64,000 bases of DNA. Origin: Aphrocallistes beatrix (Eukaryota > Porifera > Hexactinellida > Sceptrulophora > Aphrocallistidae). Positions 56,201-64,000 of this stretch are shown here, in pieces (the first letter of the stretch is position 1; each line of letters opens with the position of its first letter). The notes below the pieces were generated by a model that was not told the origin of the DNA, did no database searches, and saw only the letters and a list, made by a program, of their open reading frames with translations. The stretch spans positions 6,448,001 through 6,512,000 of the forward strand of contig OY725490.1 in assembly GCA_963281255.1 (NCBI GenBank), read 5' to 3'. The translations under genes and the position numbers were made by a program.

Positions 56201-57130
56201 GCAAGGAAAGTCTGCGAATGCAAATAATAAAAAATTGTAAATCATTATACAAGTACGTATATACCTCTAGCTTATTTCAGATATACGTATATCAAAAATT
56301 TATTAAATTTCTCGATTTTTTTCAATAATCGAATTACAAGTACAATTTGATTCCCTCGGGCCACCCACGATCCTGTTCCCAAGATAGTTCTGAAATATGT
56401 AGTATATTTAAAATCACTTGATTAGCATGATATTTCAAACTAACCTGTAATATGATAAACAGAAATAAAACCCAGTCCGAACCGTCCAACTTTGAGAACT
56501 TCATTCTCCTTCAAGCTCATACTGATGTTTTGAATTCCCACCCAATCATCTTCTCTGAAGACGGCATCATTCCATGCGTACAGCGCTGGTCCCTGGTACT
56601 TCGCAACATCAGGATGTAGGAGGTGATCTGTGCTATGATGTGTTTCGTCGAGTAGGAATTCTACCTCACTCGCACCTGCATCATCTGCGTTTTGTATCAG
56701 CTCCTGAATTTTTTAAAAATGGATTTATAATATGTCGGTCGCCGATAATATTTATCTTATGAAGTGATGTTTTAGGTTTTTTGCTCGATGATGCAAGTTC
56801 AAGGCGTTTTAAAATCTCGAGATATATCGGCGGTCGACGTATGCTTTAATCTTCTGAAATCTAGATACTGTTCTGACACTTAATTGCATTTAAAATAAGA
56901 AAAGTCCTTAATTGAGTATGTTAATATCACAAATATAGAGTAATTTGAATACTTTTAATATCTGACTTCCATCAGGATAATTCCGCAGAATACTCGTGAT
57001 CTGTACTGTTAGTGGTGGAACTCGTTGACCATGCGATCCTATAAAACAAGTACGAATTGAACGAATTGAAGGCAATACAACTCTTCAACAAAGTAAAAAA
57101 CTTACTGCCAATATCATCATCTGAGGCCAT
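41215..57130 (-). CDS. Giant sacsin-like ATPase-HEPN protein with predicted C-terminal PARP domain
   Basis: Predicted exons on the minus strand: 57130-57106, 57038-56953, 56703-56445, 56211-44167 and 41792-41215. All junctions are GT-AG and phases join to 4,330 residues. Three sacsin repeats begin with HSP90/GHKL N-boxes: [10 protein letters not shown] (38), [10 protein letters not shown] (1398) and ELIQNAEDA (2379). Their glycine boxes are GRFGLGF, GRFGVGF and GKFGLGF. A HEPN-like helical domain spans about 3965-4110 ([15 protein letters not shown] onward). Past the junction near residue 4139 comes a PARP catalytic fold: [26 protein letters not shown] (His4211), GRGIYFA (Tyr4243) and IHTVYKN with Ile4311. 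An H-Y-I triad implies mono-ADP-ribosylation. The last junction is inferred: if that 2.4-kb intron is retained, the protein would stop at 44144. Sacsins act in protein quality control; the joint role here is unknown. Confidence 0.7.
41866..41960. repeat. GC-rich hairpin segment inside the sacsin-PARP intron
   Basis: A GC-dense island in AT-rich DNA: repeated GCTTCGCTTGC / GCGCTGCGCG words, then a 9-bp perfect hairpin at 41903-41923 (GGCGGACAC, 3-base loop, GTGTCCGCC), then GCCCTTCGGG. Composition is sharply unlike its surroundings. It resembles a mobile-element terminus but I could not find its partner. Confidence 0.4.
42420..42470. mobile_element. Fragment of the ATAACGGCC miniature family
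   Basis: TGTGTATAACGGCCATCACC followed by TGTCTATAACGACCATCACC repeats the terminal motif of the element at 15923-16048. No intact ends. Confidence 0.45.
42577..43909 (+). mobile_element. Intact Tc1/mariner element, DD35E type
   Basis: 1,333 bp. The first 26 bases (starting CAGGGTGTCAGATAATTATT) are an exact inverted copy of the last 26, and TA dinucleotides flank both ends (42575-42576, 43910-43911). One uninterrupted transposase frame lies inside (42833-43804). It is inserted, in the opposite orientation, in the intron between the sacsin-HEPN exon and the PARP exon. Perfect ends and an open frame suggest recent arrival and possible autonomy. Confidence 0.92.
42833..43804 (+). CDS. Tc1/mariner transposase, DD35E
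   Basis: 323 residues, ATG at 42833. The N-terminal helix-turn-helix region (about 17-60) contains [19 protein letters not shown] and a GRPSKL AT-hook-like/nuclear signal (55-60). The catalytic triad is Asp143 (FADEASIW), Asp226 (first Asp of MDNDPKHTS) and Glu262 (SPDVNPIEN). There are 35 residues between the second and third acids, hence DD35E, not the DD34E of classical Tc1. It cuts and pastes the element at TA sites. The start lies 256 bases inside the left end. No stops or frameshifts. The ORF is slightly shorter than typical Tc1 transposases (about 340), with no missing core motif. Confidence 0.95.
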   Translation: MSQLSKCIHIRILLDGKKHSIEEISRLVGVSTRTVYNVNSSIKSGVGIKHKKGAGRPSKLIPQIKKFVAKSISLDPTTSIRTLTSKSPVIISRDTVHRCLRNLEYSKPYPVKIPMLSEKNRLYRVEWAKCNMSRRWEHSIFADEASIWLSRGRVRMWTKKGQIRLQPTCKHTQKIHIWAAFSSVGTFPLCIFTQNLDSSLFTKILEVHLLAQAKVFHNKEWVLVMDNDPKHTSKATKAWMNENMPNRRLEWPSQSPDVNPIENLFGWIKYELSKRSPKNISALKSELNDIWSNIDPVFLEPYWSSMPKRCRLLIDGDGYKIDY

Positions 57131-58034
57131 TTCAGTTAATAAGTGGTTGGTCTAATACTCGAAATGCAGTTGAACATACGTAGATAAGTACTGCTATAAA
57201 ACTTGTAATAATTCTATAACTACTCCTGTATATGTGTATGAGTGATTTCCATATAGGCCATTGGTTTAATTTAATGTAGATCATGTGATAATTGAGAATT
57301 GAATCAAGTTTTTCAATTAAAATTCACTGTGAAAATATAGTAAATCACTAGCATCTCAAAACATGAATATCTTAAATAATCATGTGGTCATACGTAATTT
57401 GAATAATGTATATATTCTAATGAATAAAACTCATCTTTGAATTACAGGATTGTTGGATGTAGTGATGATGCCCGGACAGGGAATTTTCGGCCAAATTATC
57501 ACTAGTACCAATATATCACCATATCCAACAACATTTGTATGGAATATCATCGACGGAGGCTCAATTATCACTAGAACCATATACCAGAATATCCAAGATT
57601 ACTATACCTACTGTTGTATCGAGACCAACATTTAACTTTTTCTTACTACATATTTTATTAAGGGTACAGCAATATGTAGCCTTTGATTTTTAATTGTTTT
57701 CCTGGGTTTCAGAAGTCTAATGAATTGATACAAATAATGACAGTATTAACTAATTGCTTATAGGACTAATCAAATCTGCGTATAAGATTTCATTAAAATG
57801 ATAGTCTCCATTGTATAATTCATCCTTGATGAGGAAAATATATTATAATATGTACTGTACAGTATACGTATACAACTTAACTCAAAACTTTGCTTTTGCC
57901 AATATCTTTACTCTCAGAACTTCAAATTCAGTTTGGAGCAGACTTGATGTATAATTGTTCATCATATTCTAACAATTTGTATAACCAATGTACAGCTACC
58001 TGAGAATGAATCTTATTTTGTGTTCCCTATATAA
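57131..58034. other. Upstream of the sacsin-PARP gene; dispersed repeat
   Basis: AT-rich, no gene supported. Around 57466-57530 lies a segment similar to about 4067-4130 (GGACAGGGAATTTTCGGCC and AAATTATCACTAG), with AATTATCACTAG repeated again near 57563-57574. Confidence 0.4.
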
Positions 58035-58438
58035 CAGGAACCATGGATTTACAACTTGCGTGAAACATTTGTGAAATTCTGAGACATTCGCTTAGAAGCC
58101 TTAGCAAGCTCGGATCTAATATTATGTAACTTGTAGTTTCTATTATACAGAATGATATTTCACAAAACATGATAATTTGGTTCTATTTTGTAGCTATAAG
58201 TTATAATGATTCTTGCTTACGGCTATTAATTAACAATTTCGAAAACTCAATAATGTATATGGTGATCCTAGAAATAGAATATGATTTGGAATCAAAATAG
58301 AACCAAATTATCATGTTTTGTGAAATATCATTCTGTAATAGGAACTACAAGTTGCATAATATTAGATCCGAGTTGCTTCTAAAAGAATGTCTCAGAATTT
58401 AACGCAAGTTATACATCCATGGTTCCTGATTCAACTCT
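58035..58438. repeat. Long inverted repeat, arms about 155 bp
   Basis: Left arm about 58035-58195 and right arm about 58288-58438 are reverse complements at roughly 85-90 percent by eye, starting CAGGAACCATGGAT and ending ATCCATGGTTCCTG. Spacer about 90 bp. No coding capacity and no clear target duplication. It is either a miniature transposon or a transcribed hairpin source. Confidence 0.7.
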
Positions 58439-58882
58439 TCGGACTGTCATTATTAGCTAAGTAGATAATAGTAAAAAGTTTAGCCACACTGTTGGGAACT
58501 TTATTCAGCTCCCGTGCGCGTCTAAATTTTGGCATCGCACGTTAGTCTGGAGTGACGAGATGGCACTTTTTTTGCCCTGGACAGTCCAGGTTGTTTTAAA
58601 AATTTTAATGATGTCCAGTTTTTTGTCATTTTTCTTATACGACGATGTCAAGGAAAGAAAAAATGTAAATTTCCAGGTTTTAGTAAAATCCTCTTAGCCC
58701 CCAGACTCACAAGTTTCAAATCACCCTGCCATAGGGCCAGAGTCAGGGGAGGGAAAGGTGTAGTTGTACAAGAGGACTGCTGGGCTATGCATATGCCACA
58801 GCCCAACTCTCTGGGGCATCAGACCGGACCAGTAATGGTTGATATAACCGGTCTCTCCCAACCAATTATGCGTCTATAACTA

Positions 58883-58957
58883 GGACTTACCTAATTTACG
58901 GAATGGAACGGAACGGAACCATTCCGTTCCGTTCCAATCCGTAAATTATGTATGTCC
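58883..58957. mobile_element. 75-bp palindromic element with near-perfect 9-bp duplication
   Basis: GGACTTACCTAATTTACGG at the left pairs with CCGTAAATTATGTATGTCC at the right; the centre is tandem GGAACGGAACGG against its complement, with almost no loop. The flanks CTATAACTA (58874-58882) and TTATAACTA (58958-58966) differ at one base of nine. Confidence 0.7.
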
Positions 58958-59054
58958 TTATAACTAACCATTGCAATAATATGAAACCTTTGAAACAAAC
59001 TCAATATTTTCTCACAAAACCCCGATTTAGAATTTTCTGTTTTCAAGTACATAG

Positions 59055-60677
59055 ATGTCGAGAGCTTATGAAGACTTGGGGAATATAGATGCTGGGAATG
59101 ATTTCGGAGATGGAGGTCTCACCACACCTTTCGTTTGGGACAAAAAGAGGCAAGCGACTGAAAAGAAAATTAAAAAACGGTTGTCGAAAAGCGAGCACAC
59201 ACACCGTGAAACCGAGCGTCAGACACAGAACAGAGAAGAGCTGTCACGTGTGAAAAAGCGCAGAAAAGAACGTGAGATGGAGATAAAGGAACGAGAAGAT
59301 GAGAGGTATCGAGAACAGAGGCAGAAAGAGACGGATCGATTCAAGGAGTGGGAAAAGCAAGAAGACGATTTCCATCTCAAACAGGCCAAACTTCGTTCTG
59401 AGATTAGACTCGGAAGTAACAGAGCTAAGCCAATTGACAAGTTGGCCAGATACGTTAGTTTATCTGCGTCTGAGAGTGCATTGGACGTCGAAGTGCAAGA
59501 GCCATACAAGATACTGATGGGACTCGGTAGGGATGATTTGGAGGACTTACTCGAAGACATCAAAGTATATGTGAGTATGGAGAAGGGAGAAAATCAGCAT
59601 TTTTGGAAAAATATCACTATTATTGTTGAGGAAGAAATAAGAACTGCGAAGAATGAGAAGAAAAGTTCAAACTCAAGGGCCGTTATAAATGCTCAACTTT
59701 ATCCAGAGATGATTGCAATGTTTGAGGGCAAATCTCACTCCGAGCTAGCCTCTCTCTTTGTCGAGATTGAAAGGAATCTAGAAACACAGGAACTTGAAGG
59801 GAGGACCTACTGGGAGTCAGTGTTGAGGCAGTTAAAGGCACACATGGCGAAGTTGAGACTGAAGGAGGGGCACCAGGATATGCTGAATAGGAAGTTGGTG
59901 TCCTTGAAGGAGGAGAGTTGTATGCAGCAAAGAGAGCAAGGGCACCAGGAATTAGCAACGGAAGCAGAGGAGCCTAGCATTGTAACAGGACCATCGTCTA
60001 GTCGTGACATAGCGCCGCATGAAGATAATACAAACGAAGACTTCTGCCTTTCTCTGTATGAACAGTCAAGCTACTCTCCTACACTCTTGTCTCCGACCGA
60101 GGTTCCGAATGAACGTGTCTTCTCCTGGGACCAAGCGAAGACTGAGCTCCTGCTGGCCCAGTCCCGCGTCATGCGGGGAGAAATGGCCGAAACGAACCTC
60201 TCCACTTCTGAGTCGGAGTTGGTGAGCCGAGCGGAACAGGACGGGTTCGTGGATGGGGAGGAGTTCTCGTCTGAAATTCGGATCGAGCATAGCTACTTGT
60301 GGATGGACAAGTATCGGCCTAGGAAGCCACGTTACTTCAACCGAGTTCACACCGGGTTTGAGTGGAATAAATACAACCAGACACACTATGACCACGACAA
60401 CCCTCCGCCGAAAATAGTACAGGGGTACAAATTCAATATTTTCTATCCAGACCTCATCGACAAGACGAAGACTCCGGAGTATTTCTTCGAATCGTGTAAA
60501 GATGGCAAAGAATTCGTCATTCTACGGTTTCACGCAGGCCCCCCGTACGAAGACATCGCGTTCAAGGTGGTGAACAGGGAGTGGGAGTACTCGTGTAAGC
60601 ACGGATTCAGATCCCAGTTCAACTGCAATATATTCCAACTCTGGTTTCACTTCAAACGAAACCGATACCGGAAATGA
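59055..60677 (+). CDS. CACTIN: Cactin
   Basis: 540 residues, ATG at 59055, single exon. The N-terminal part has NDFGDGGLTTPFVWDKKRQ (14-32) and a long charged coiled coil (about 35-125) ending in WEKQEDDFHLKQAKLRSEIR, followed by RAKPIDKLARY. The central cactin domain includes EPYKILMGLGRDDLEDLLED and YWESVLRQLKAHMAKLRL. The C-terminal CactinC domain is almost unchanged from other animals: DKYRPRKPRYFNRVHTGFEW, YKFNIFYPDLIDKTKTPEYF, and the final IFQLWFHFKRNRYRK. Cactin is a nuclear protein tied to pre-mRNA splicing fidelity and, in flies, to NF-kB/cactus regulation. The RS-rich N-terminus of the ~750-residue vertebrate protein is absent; an upstream exon cannot be excluded. Confidence 0.93.
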   Translation: MSRAYEDLGNIDAGNDFGDGGLTTPFVWDKKRQATEKKIKKRLSKSEHTHRETERQTQNREELSRVKKRRKEREMEIKEREDERYREQRQKETDRFKEWEKQEDDFHLKQAKLRSEIRLGSNRAKPIDKLARYVSLSASESALDVEVQEPYKILMGLGRDDLEDLLEDIKVYVSMEKGENQHFWKNITIIVEEEIRTAKNEKKSSNSRAVINAQLYPEMIAMFEGKSHSELASLFVEIERNLETQELEGRTYWESVLRQLKAHMAKLRLKEGHQDMLNRKLVSLKEESCMQQREQGHQELATEAEEPSIVTGPSSSRDIAPHEDNTNEDFCLSLYEQSSYSPTLLSPTEVPNERVFSWDQAKTELLLAQSRVMRGEMAETNLSTSESELVSRAEQDGFVDGEEFSSEIRIEHSYLWMDKYRPRKPRYFNRVHTGFEWNKYNQTHYDHDNPPPKIVQGYKFNIFYPDLIDKTKTPEYFFESCKDGKEFVILRFHAGPPYEDIAFKVVNREWEYSCKHGFRSQFNCNIFQLWFHFKRNRYRK

Positions 60678-60881
60678 ACAGGTATACTATTGCATGTGAT
60701 TAATTACTCTTTATTCTGTTATTTGCATACTTGACTAATATCTCCCTCTTATTAAAGTGTCAGATGACAGGTGTGTATCCTCGACACTTGTCCTAGAAAT
60801 ATTTTGAGCTAGATGTTTATCATTCCAATCGTTTTAATCGCAATCCCAAATTGCGCTTTTATAAAGTCTATCACTATTATC
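60678..60881. other. Cactin 3' flank
   Basis: Short spacer up to the hAT-like element; nothing specific. Confidence 0.4.
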
Positions 60882-61188
60882 CAGCGGTGGGCAACCTGGG
60901 GCCCGCGAGACTAAATTTGATGGCCCGCGTGTTAGTGATTGTAATACAAAATGGGCCCGCCTAATTTTGGTGTGAATTGATGCTGAATATCAATATATTT
61001 TCTATAATCATTATATAATGATTCAATTTTTACTTATTTTTGCTTTTATAAGTATAATTTTAGTTATTACATTGCTTCCACATACTTGTAGGTTTCTAAT
61101 GTCAGTTCTTGCTACGGCCATGATGGTGTGACCGAACAAGAACTGACAGATTTGGGGCCCACTTAAGGATTAAGGTTGCCCGCCACTT
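60882..61188. mobile_element. hAT-like miniature element (GGTGGGCAACCT / GGCCCGC ends)
   Basis: CAGCGGTGGGCAACCTGGGG followed by CCCGCG matches a common hAT end pattern. The right end, AAGGTTGCCCGCCACTT, is its inverted, slightly diverged partner. Flanking octamers ctattatc and ttataatc agree at 6 of 8 positions, so the duplication has drifted. It lies between cactin and WRAP53. Confidence 0.65.
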
Positions 61189-61234
61189 TTATAATCTTAT
61201 TGTGATCCATTGTTTATTTCAGTTTGTTATTAGA

Positions 61235-62377
61235 ATGGATTCAGAGAGTAAAACTTCTGCTTCCTTGCTGGTAGATAAAATCCCTAGTCTGATCGCTACC
61301 CTCTCATCAGATTTTGTTTCCACTCCTGACCACAATAACTTCTTACGAGGGTGCAAATGGTCCCCAGACGGAACCTGCCTCTTAACAGCCAGTCAGGATA
61401 ACTGTCTTCGTGTGTTTGAGTTAGACATCATTCGAGATGTAGAGCTTGCAAAGTCCTCCTCCTTAGCAGCTCTCGTCATGCAGGAACCAGAAATAATATA
61501 CGACTACTGCTGGTACCCCGGTATGAGTTCCGATGACCCGTCTACTTGCTGTGTTGCAGCTGCCTCGAGAGATTGTCCGGTCCATCTATGGGACGCGTAC
61601 TCTGGAATGGTCAGGTGTTCTTATATCCCCTATAACCACCTCCAAGAAATCCATGCTCCTTACTCGCTTTGTTTTTCCTCCGACGGCTCAAAGCTTATCT
61701 GTGGTATGAAGCATTATATTAAATACTTCCACACCGCTATCCCTGGTTCGTTTAGTATAAATGTTCCTCTTTCCATCGGTAAGAAGCAAATTCCGAACAA
61801 TATCGTGTCAGCTCTAGCCACGCGCCCAAGCAAACAGCATGAAATCATATTCGGTACTTTTGGCGGGAATGTAGGACTAATCGGAGAAGATGGACAAGTA
61901 CAGTTCCTGTTAGAAGCTCAACCTCAAGGGGTGACGCATGTTAAGATCAGTTCGGATGAATACTTTTTAATCGTTGGCGCTCGGAAAAATAATGAAATTA
62001 TCATTTGGGACTTAAGGTATCCTTCAGATGTGTTTGCACGTCTATCCAGGCTGTCTCCTACTAGCCAGAGAATATACTTTGATGTGGATCCTGTCACGAA
62101 TCTTCTCGCTTCAGGGAATCAAGATGGGACTATCAGCTTATGGGACGAAATCACTTGGAAATCACCTGGTGCGGAAGAGAACTTAATAAAGGCCGATTGG
62201 AATTTTTTAGCTCATCAAGATTCAGTAAACGGAGTTTGCATCCATCCTAAGCTAGGATTGTTAGGAAGTGTTTCTGGAGAGAAAAAGTTTTTTCTGGACT
62301 TCAGCCTGGAAAATGAAGAAGAAGATATCAAAATTGTAACAGATAATTGTATAAAGGTATGGGAATTTTATAAGTAA
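61235..62377 (+). CDS. WRAP53: WRAP53/TCAB1 WD40 protein
   Basis: 380 residues from the ATG at 61235; the frame runs further upstream without ATG, and a TTTATTTCAG at about 61213-61222 could be a splice acceptor in the 5' leader. Family stretches: NNFLRGCKWSPDGTCLLT (about 34-51), DNCLRVFEL, IYDYCWYPGMSSDDPSTCCV (about 88-107), ASRDCPVHLWDAYSGMVRCSY (111-131), YSLCFSSDGSKLICGM, and SGNQDGTISLWDE (288-300). Six to seven WD40 blades fill the chain. WRAP53 binds the CAB box of scaRNAs and of telomerase RNA and brings them to Cajal bodies. The vertebrate protein's disordered N-terminal ~150 residues are missing. The C-terminus has an acidic insertion (ENEEEDIK) before the last strand. Confidence 0.88.
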   Translation: MDSESKTSASLLVDKIPSLIATLSSDFVSTPDHNNFLRGCKWSPDGTCLLTASQDNCLRVFELDIIRDVELAKSSSLAALVMQEPEIIYDYCWYPGMSSDDPSTCCVAAASRDCPVHLWDAYSGMVRCSYIPYNHLQEIHAPYSLCFSSDGSKLICGMKHYIKYFHTAIPGSFSINVPLSIGKKQIPNNIVSALATRPSKQHEIIFGTFGGNVGLIGEDGQVQFLLEAQPQGVTHVKISSDEYFLIVGARKNNEIIIWDLRYPSDVFARLSRLSPTSQRIYFDVDPVTNLLASGNQDGTISLWDEITWKSPGAEENLIKADWNFLAHQDSVNGVCIHPKLGLLGSVSGEKKFFLDFSLENEEEDIKIVTDNCIKVWEFYK

Positions 62378-63379
62378 TGATTTTAGTTTCGAAAGACTTG
62401 AACTAAAAGATTCAATATTTTTAGTTTTAATTTACAAGTAGAAAGACTTAGAAAGACAAGAATTGAAAAATGCAATTCAGTACAAGAATATTTATCAGAG
62501 AAATTAAAATTCCTGAAAATTTGCTCTTAAAGTCATGCTTATTCTATCGTCTGCACCTGGATGCATGATCTTATTCATAAGATTTCGTACTACATTTTAA
62601 GTAGCAATAGAACATATATTTAACTACATCAATACATGGATTAAACCTTATGATGTATGGAGATGGAATCCTGATCACATTCCTCTACTCGAATCACTAA
62701 TTAGCTCACAACTGATAGAACTCACAAAAAGTGCACAGTTTTTTTTCCATATTCAATTTGCAGATGTTTTTTAATCAAGTAGTATTGAAACGTTAAAATT
62801 TAAATTATACCCTATACGTAAAGAGATAAACGTATTTAACAATTGACACTATGTGGTTAAGACTAGTCTAGTAAATATAATGTTGAGACATCAAATATTA
62901 ATTACTCTACATTGAAACGACAGTAGAAACAAAGTTTGTTCAGGTACGCATGACGATTAGGTGGTAAATTCATTTTCAAGTCCTTAAATATAATTTTTAT
63001 GATTTATATTTTGATTGACATCCTGAAACGGTCACAGTTTGTTTCAGTTTACAAGACAAATTTTAGATTAGACCTTTTTGGACCTTTCATCCTCTCCCAA
63101 AAATGCAGATTCAACCCTATTGTTCTAGTACGTATTTCCGTACATTTTTGTGCGGCCATAAAAAATGCACTGCCTGATGAAAATATTTTAAAATACAATA
63201 TTCATCATAAATATCTAAACTGTCCAATTCGCGCTTGGAGACAGCCAATCAAACTATAAAATATGATATACTTGTAACATCAAATTCGTATTCTACATTA
63301 TTGAATGGTTCATTTCAAATTTCCTACGGAATTCTTTCCAAAGGTTAATAATTATCCTCCTATGCGCGTGTGCCAATTA
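62378..63379. other. Intergenic AT-rich sequence
   Basis: No gene supported; a short open frame at 62999-63259 has no convincing protein features. Confidence 0.4.
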
Positions 63380-63532
63380 CAGTCAACTCCGCTTAATTGG
63401 GACAGGTCTCCAGGAACTGAATAGTTCCCTTACATATAAGCTAATAGTAAATTTCATCGGTTAATTGGGAACTCCGCTTAATCGGGACAAAATATCCGGG
63501 ACCAAAGTGTCCCAATTAAGCGGAGTCACCTG
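63380..63532. mobile_element. TA-flanked miniature element (CCGCTTAATTGGGACA type)
   Basis: 153 bp with ends CAGTCAACTCCGCTTAATTG and its inverted partner CAATTAAGCGGAGTCACCTG, TA on both sides (63378-63379, 63533-63534), and an internal copy of the end motif near 63472-63488. Confidence 0.85.
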
Positions 63533-63942
63533 TATAATGATCGTGTATAATGGTCGTGACTGGTGACAAATGTCTCAAGGTAGATGAACCCAGATTCAGT
63601 AACCAGTTTCTTTACTGAGTAATTTGAAATGTATAGAATATGTATGGATTTGATATCAGAAGCAGTAGAACATGTGATATATCACTAGTTTTAAGTTTTA
63701 ACTGCGCTGGGTTATATCTGAAATCGAATTCCAAAGGGAATCAAATGCTACTAGGATCCTTCATTTCGCTATAACTCGCGTTAACTCATCCCTGTTAATT
63801 CAATAAACAAATCTTCAAATTAGTTAGATCACGAATATAATTTCTTCTTGCCTATATATGTATTAAATCTGGGCAGTTCTTTTTTGAGTCTTCACAAATA
63901 ACGTCTAAATGACCAATACTATGGGTTACGTTTAATTTTCAG

Positions 63943-64000
63943 ATCTCGGCGTGTACCATGGGTTCACCACACACCTACTCGAGATGACAGCATTCAACTA
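63943..64000 (+). CDS. Possible exon at the right edge
   Basis: After a pyrimidine-rich TTTAATTTTCAG the sequence becomes open in one frame (LGVYHGFTTHLLEMTAFN) to the window end, with higher GC than the preceding DNA. Too short to assign. It could be an internal exon of a gene continuing beyond the window. Confidence 0.3.

Noticed and set aside
57450-57635. 61-codon frame rich in Ile/Thr
   Set aside because: Overlaps a dispersed repeat shared with 4067-4130 and has no ATG at its first codon.
1-64000. tRNA, rRNA and CRISPR arrays
   Set aside because: Looked for B-box-like GGTTCRANNCC with plausible A-box partners and for regularly spaced short repeats; none convincing. The regular 25-bp repeat at 6773 has no spacers.

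Overview
The window is nuclear DNA of an animal. It carries GT-AG introns, AATAAA polyadenylation signals and metazoan gene families (Tousled-like kinase, RAD51, RAD9, WRAP53, cactin, a Polycomb PCGF RING protein, BTG/Tob, TMEM184, SRA1, COX18). Base composition is AT-rich, genes are compact, many look single-exon, and where introns can be traced several are only about 60-75 bp. A PhoPQ-activated-protein-type hydrolase, sacsin-like ATPases, frizzled-like receptors without a cysteine-rich domain and a possible CatSper-associated TMEM249 relative fit an early-branching animal. A sponge is my best guess, but this is an inference that no marker in the window proves.

Layout. 1-3 kb: 3' end of a polytopic membrane protein, then a UDP-glycosyltransferase-like gene on the minus strand. 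3-7.6 kb: a repeat-rich block with palindromic AT-rich elements, two foldback elements flanked by 9-bp target duplications, a 25-bp tandem repeat and a decayed PHD-finger gene. 7.6-15 kb: an NHL-repeat protein, RAD9, TMEM184 and a TMEM249-like gene, separated by small DNA-transposon relics. 16-21 kb: two tandem frizzled-like 7TM genes with duplicated promoters; a third, inverted copy lies at 39-41 kb. 21-31 kb: BTG/Tob, PCGF, a secreted PhoPQ-type hydrolase and a five-exon TLK gene. 32-39 kb: a broken C2H2 zinc-finger gene, RAD51, a second NHL-like protein, SRA1 and COX18.

41-57 kb is the most notable part. A minus-strand gene begins at 57130 with three short exons, continues in a 12-kb exon carrying three sacsin-type HSP90-like ATPase modules and a HEPN domain, and by splice-site and phase agreement appears to continue into a 3' exon encoding a PARP catalytic domain with an H-Y-I triad. 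The predicted protein is 4,330 residues, sacsin-HEPN-PARP. The intron before the PARP exon holds an apparently intact Tc1/mariner element of DD35E type, with 26-bp perfect inverted repeats and TA target duplications. 59-62.4 kb: cactin and WRAP53. The end of the window holds another TA-flanked miniature element and possibly the first bases of an exon.

Most genes are unrelated housekeeping neighbours (DNA damage: RAD9, RAD51; chromatin: TLK, PCGF; mitochondrion: COX18; telomerase RNP: WRAP53; splicing: cactin) and no operon is evident. The accessory content consists of the sacsin-PARP gene, the receptor paralogs and a rich set of miniature DNA transposons (TA-flanked pogo-like, 8-bp hAT-like, 9-bp foldback types).
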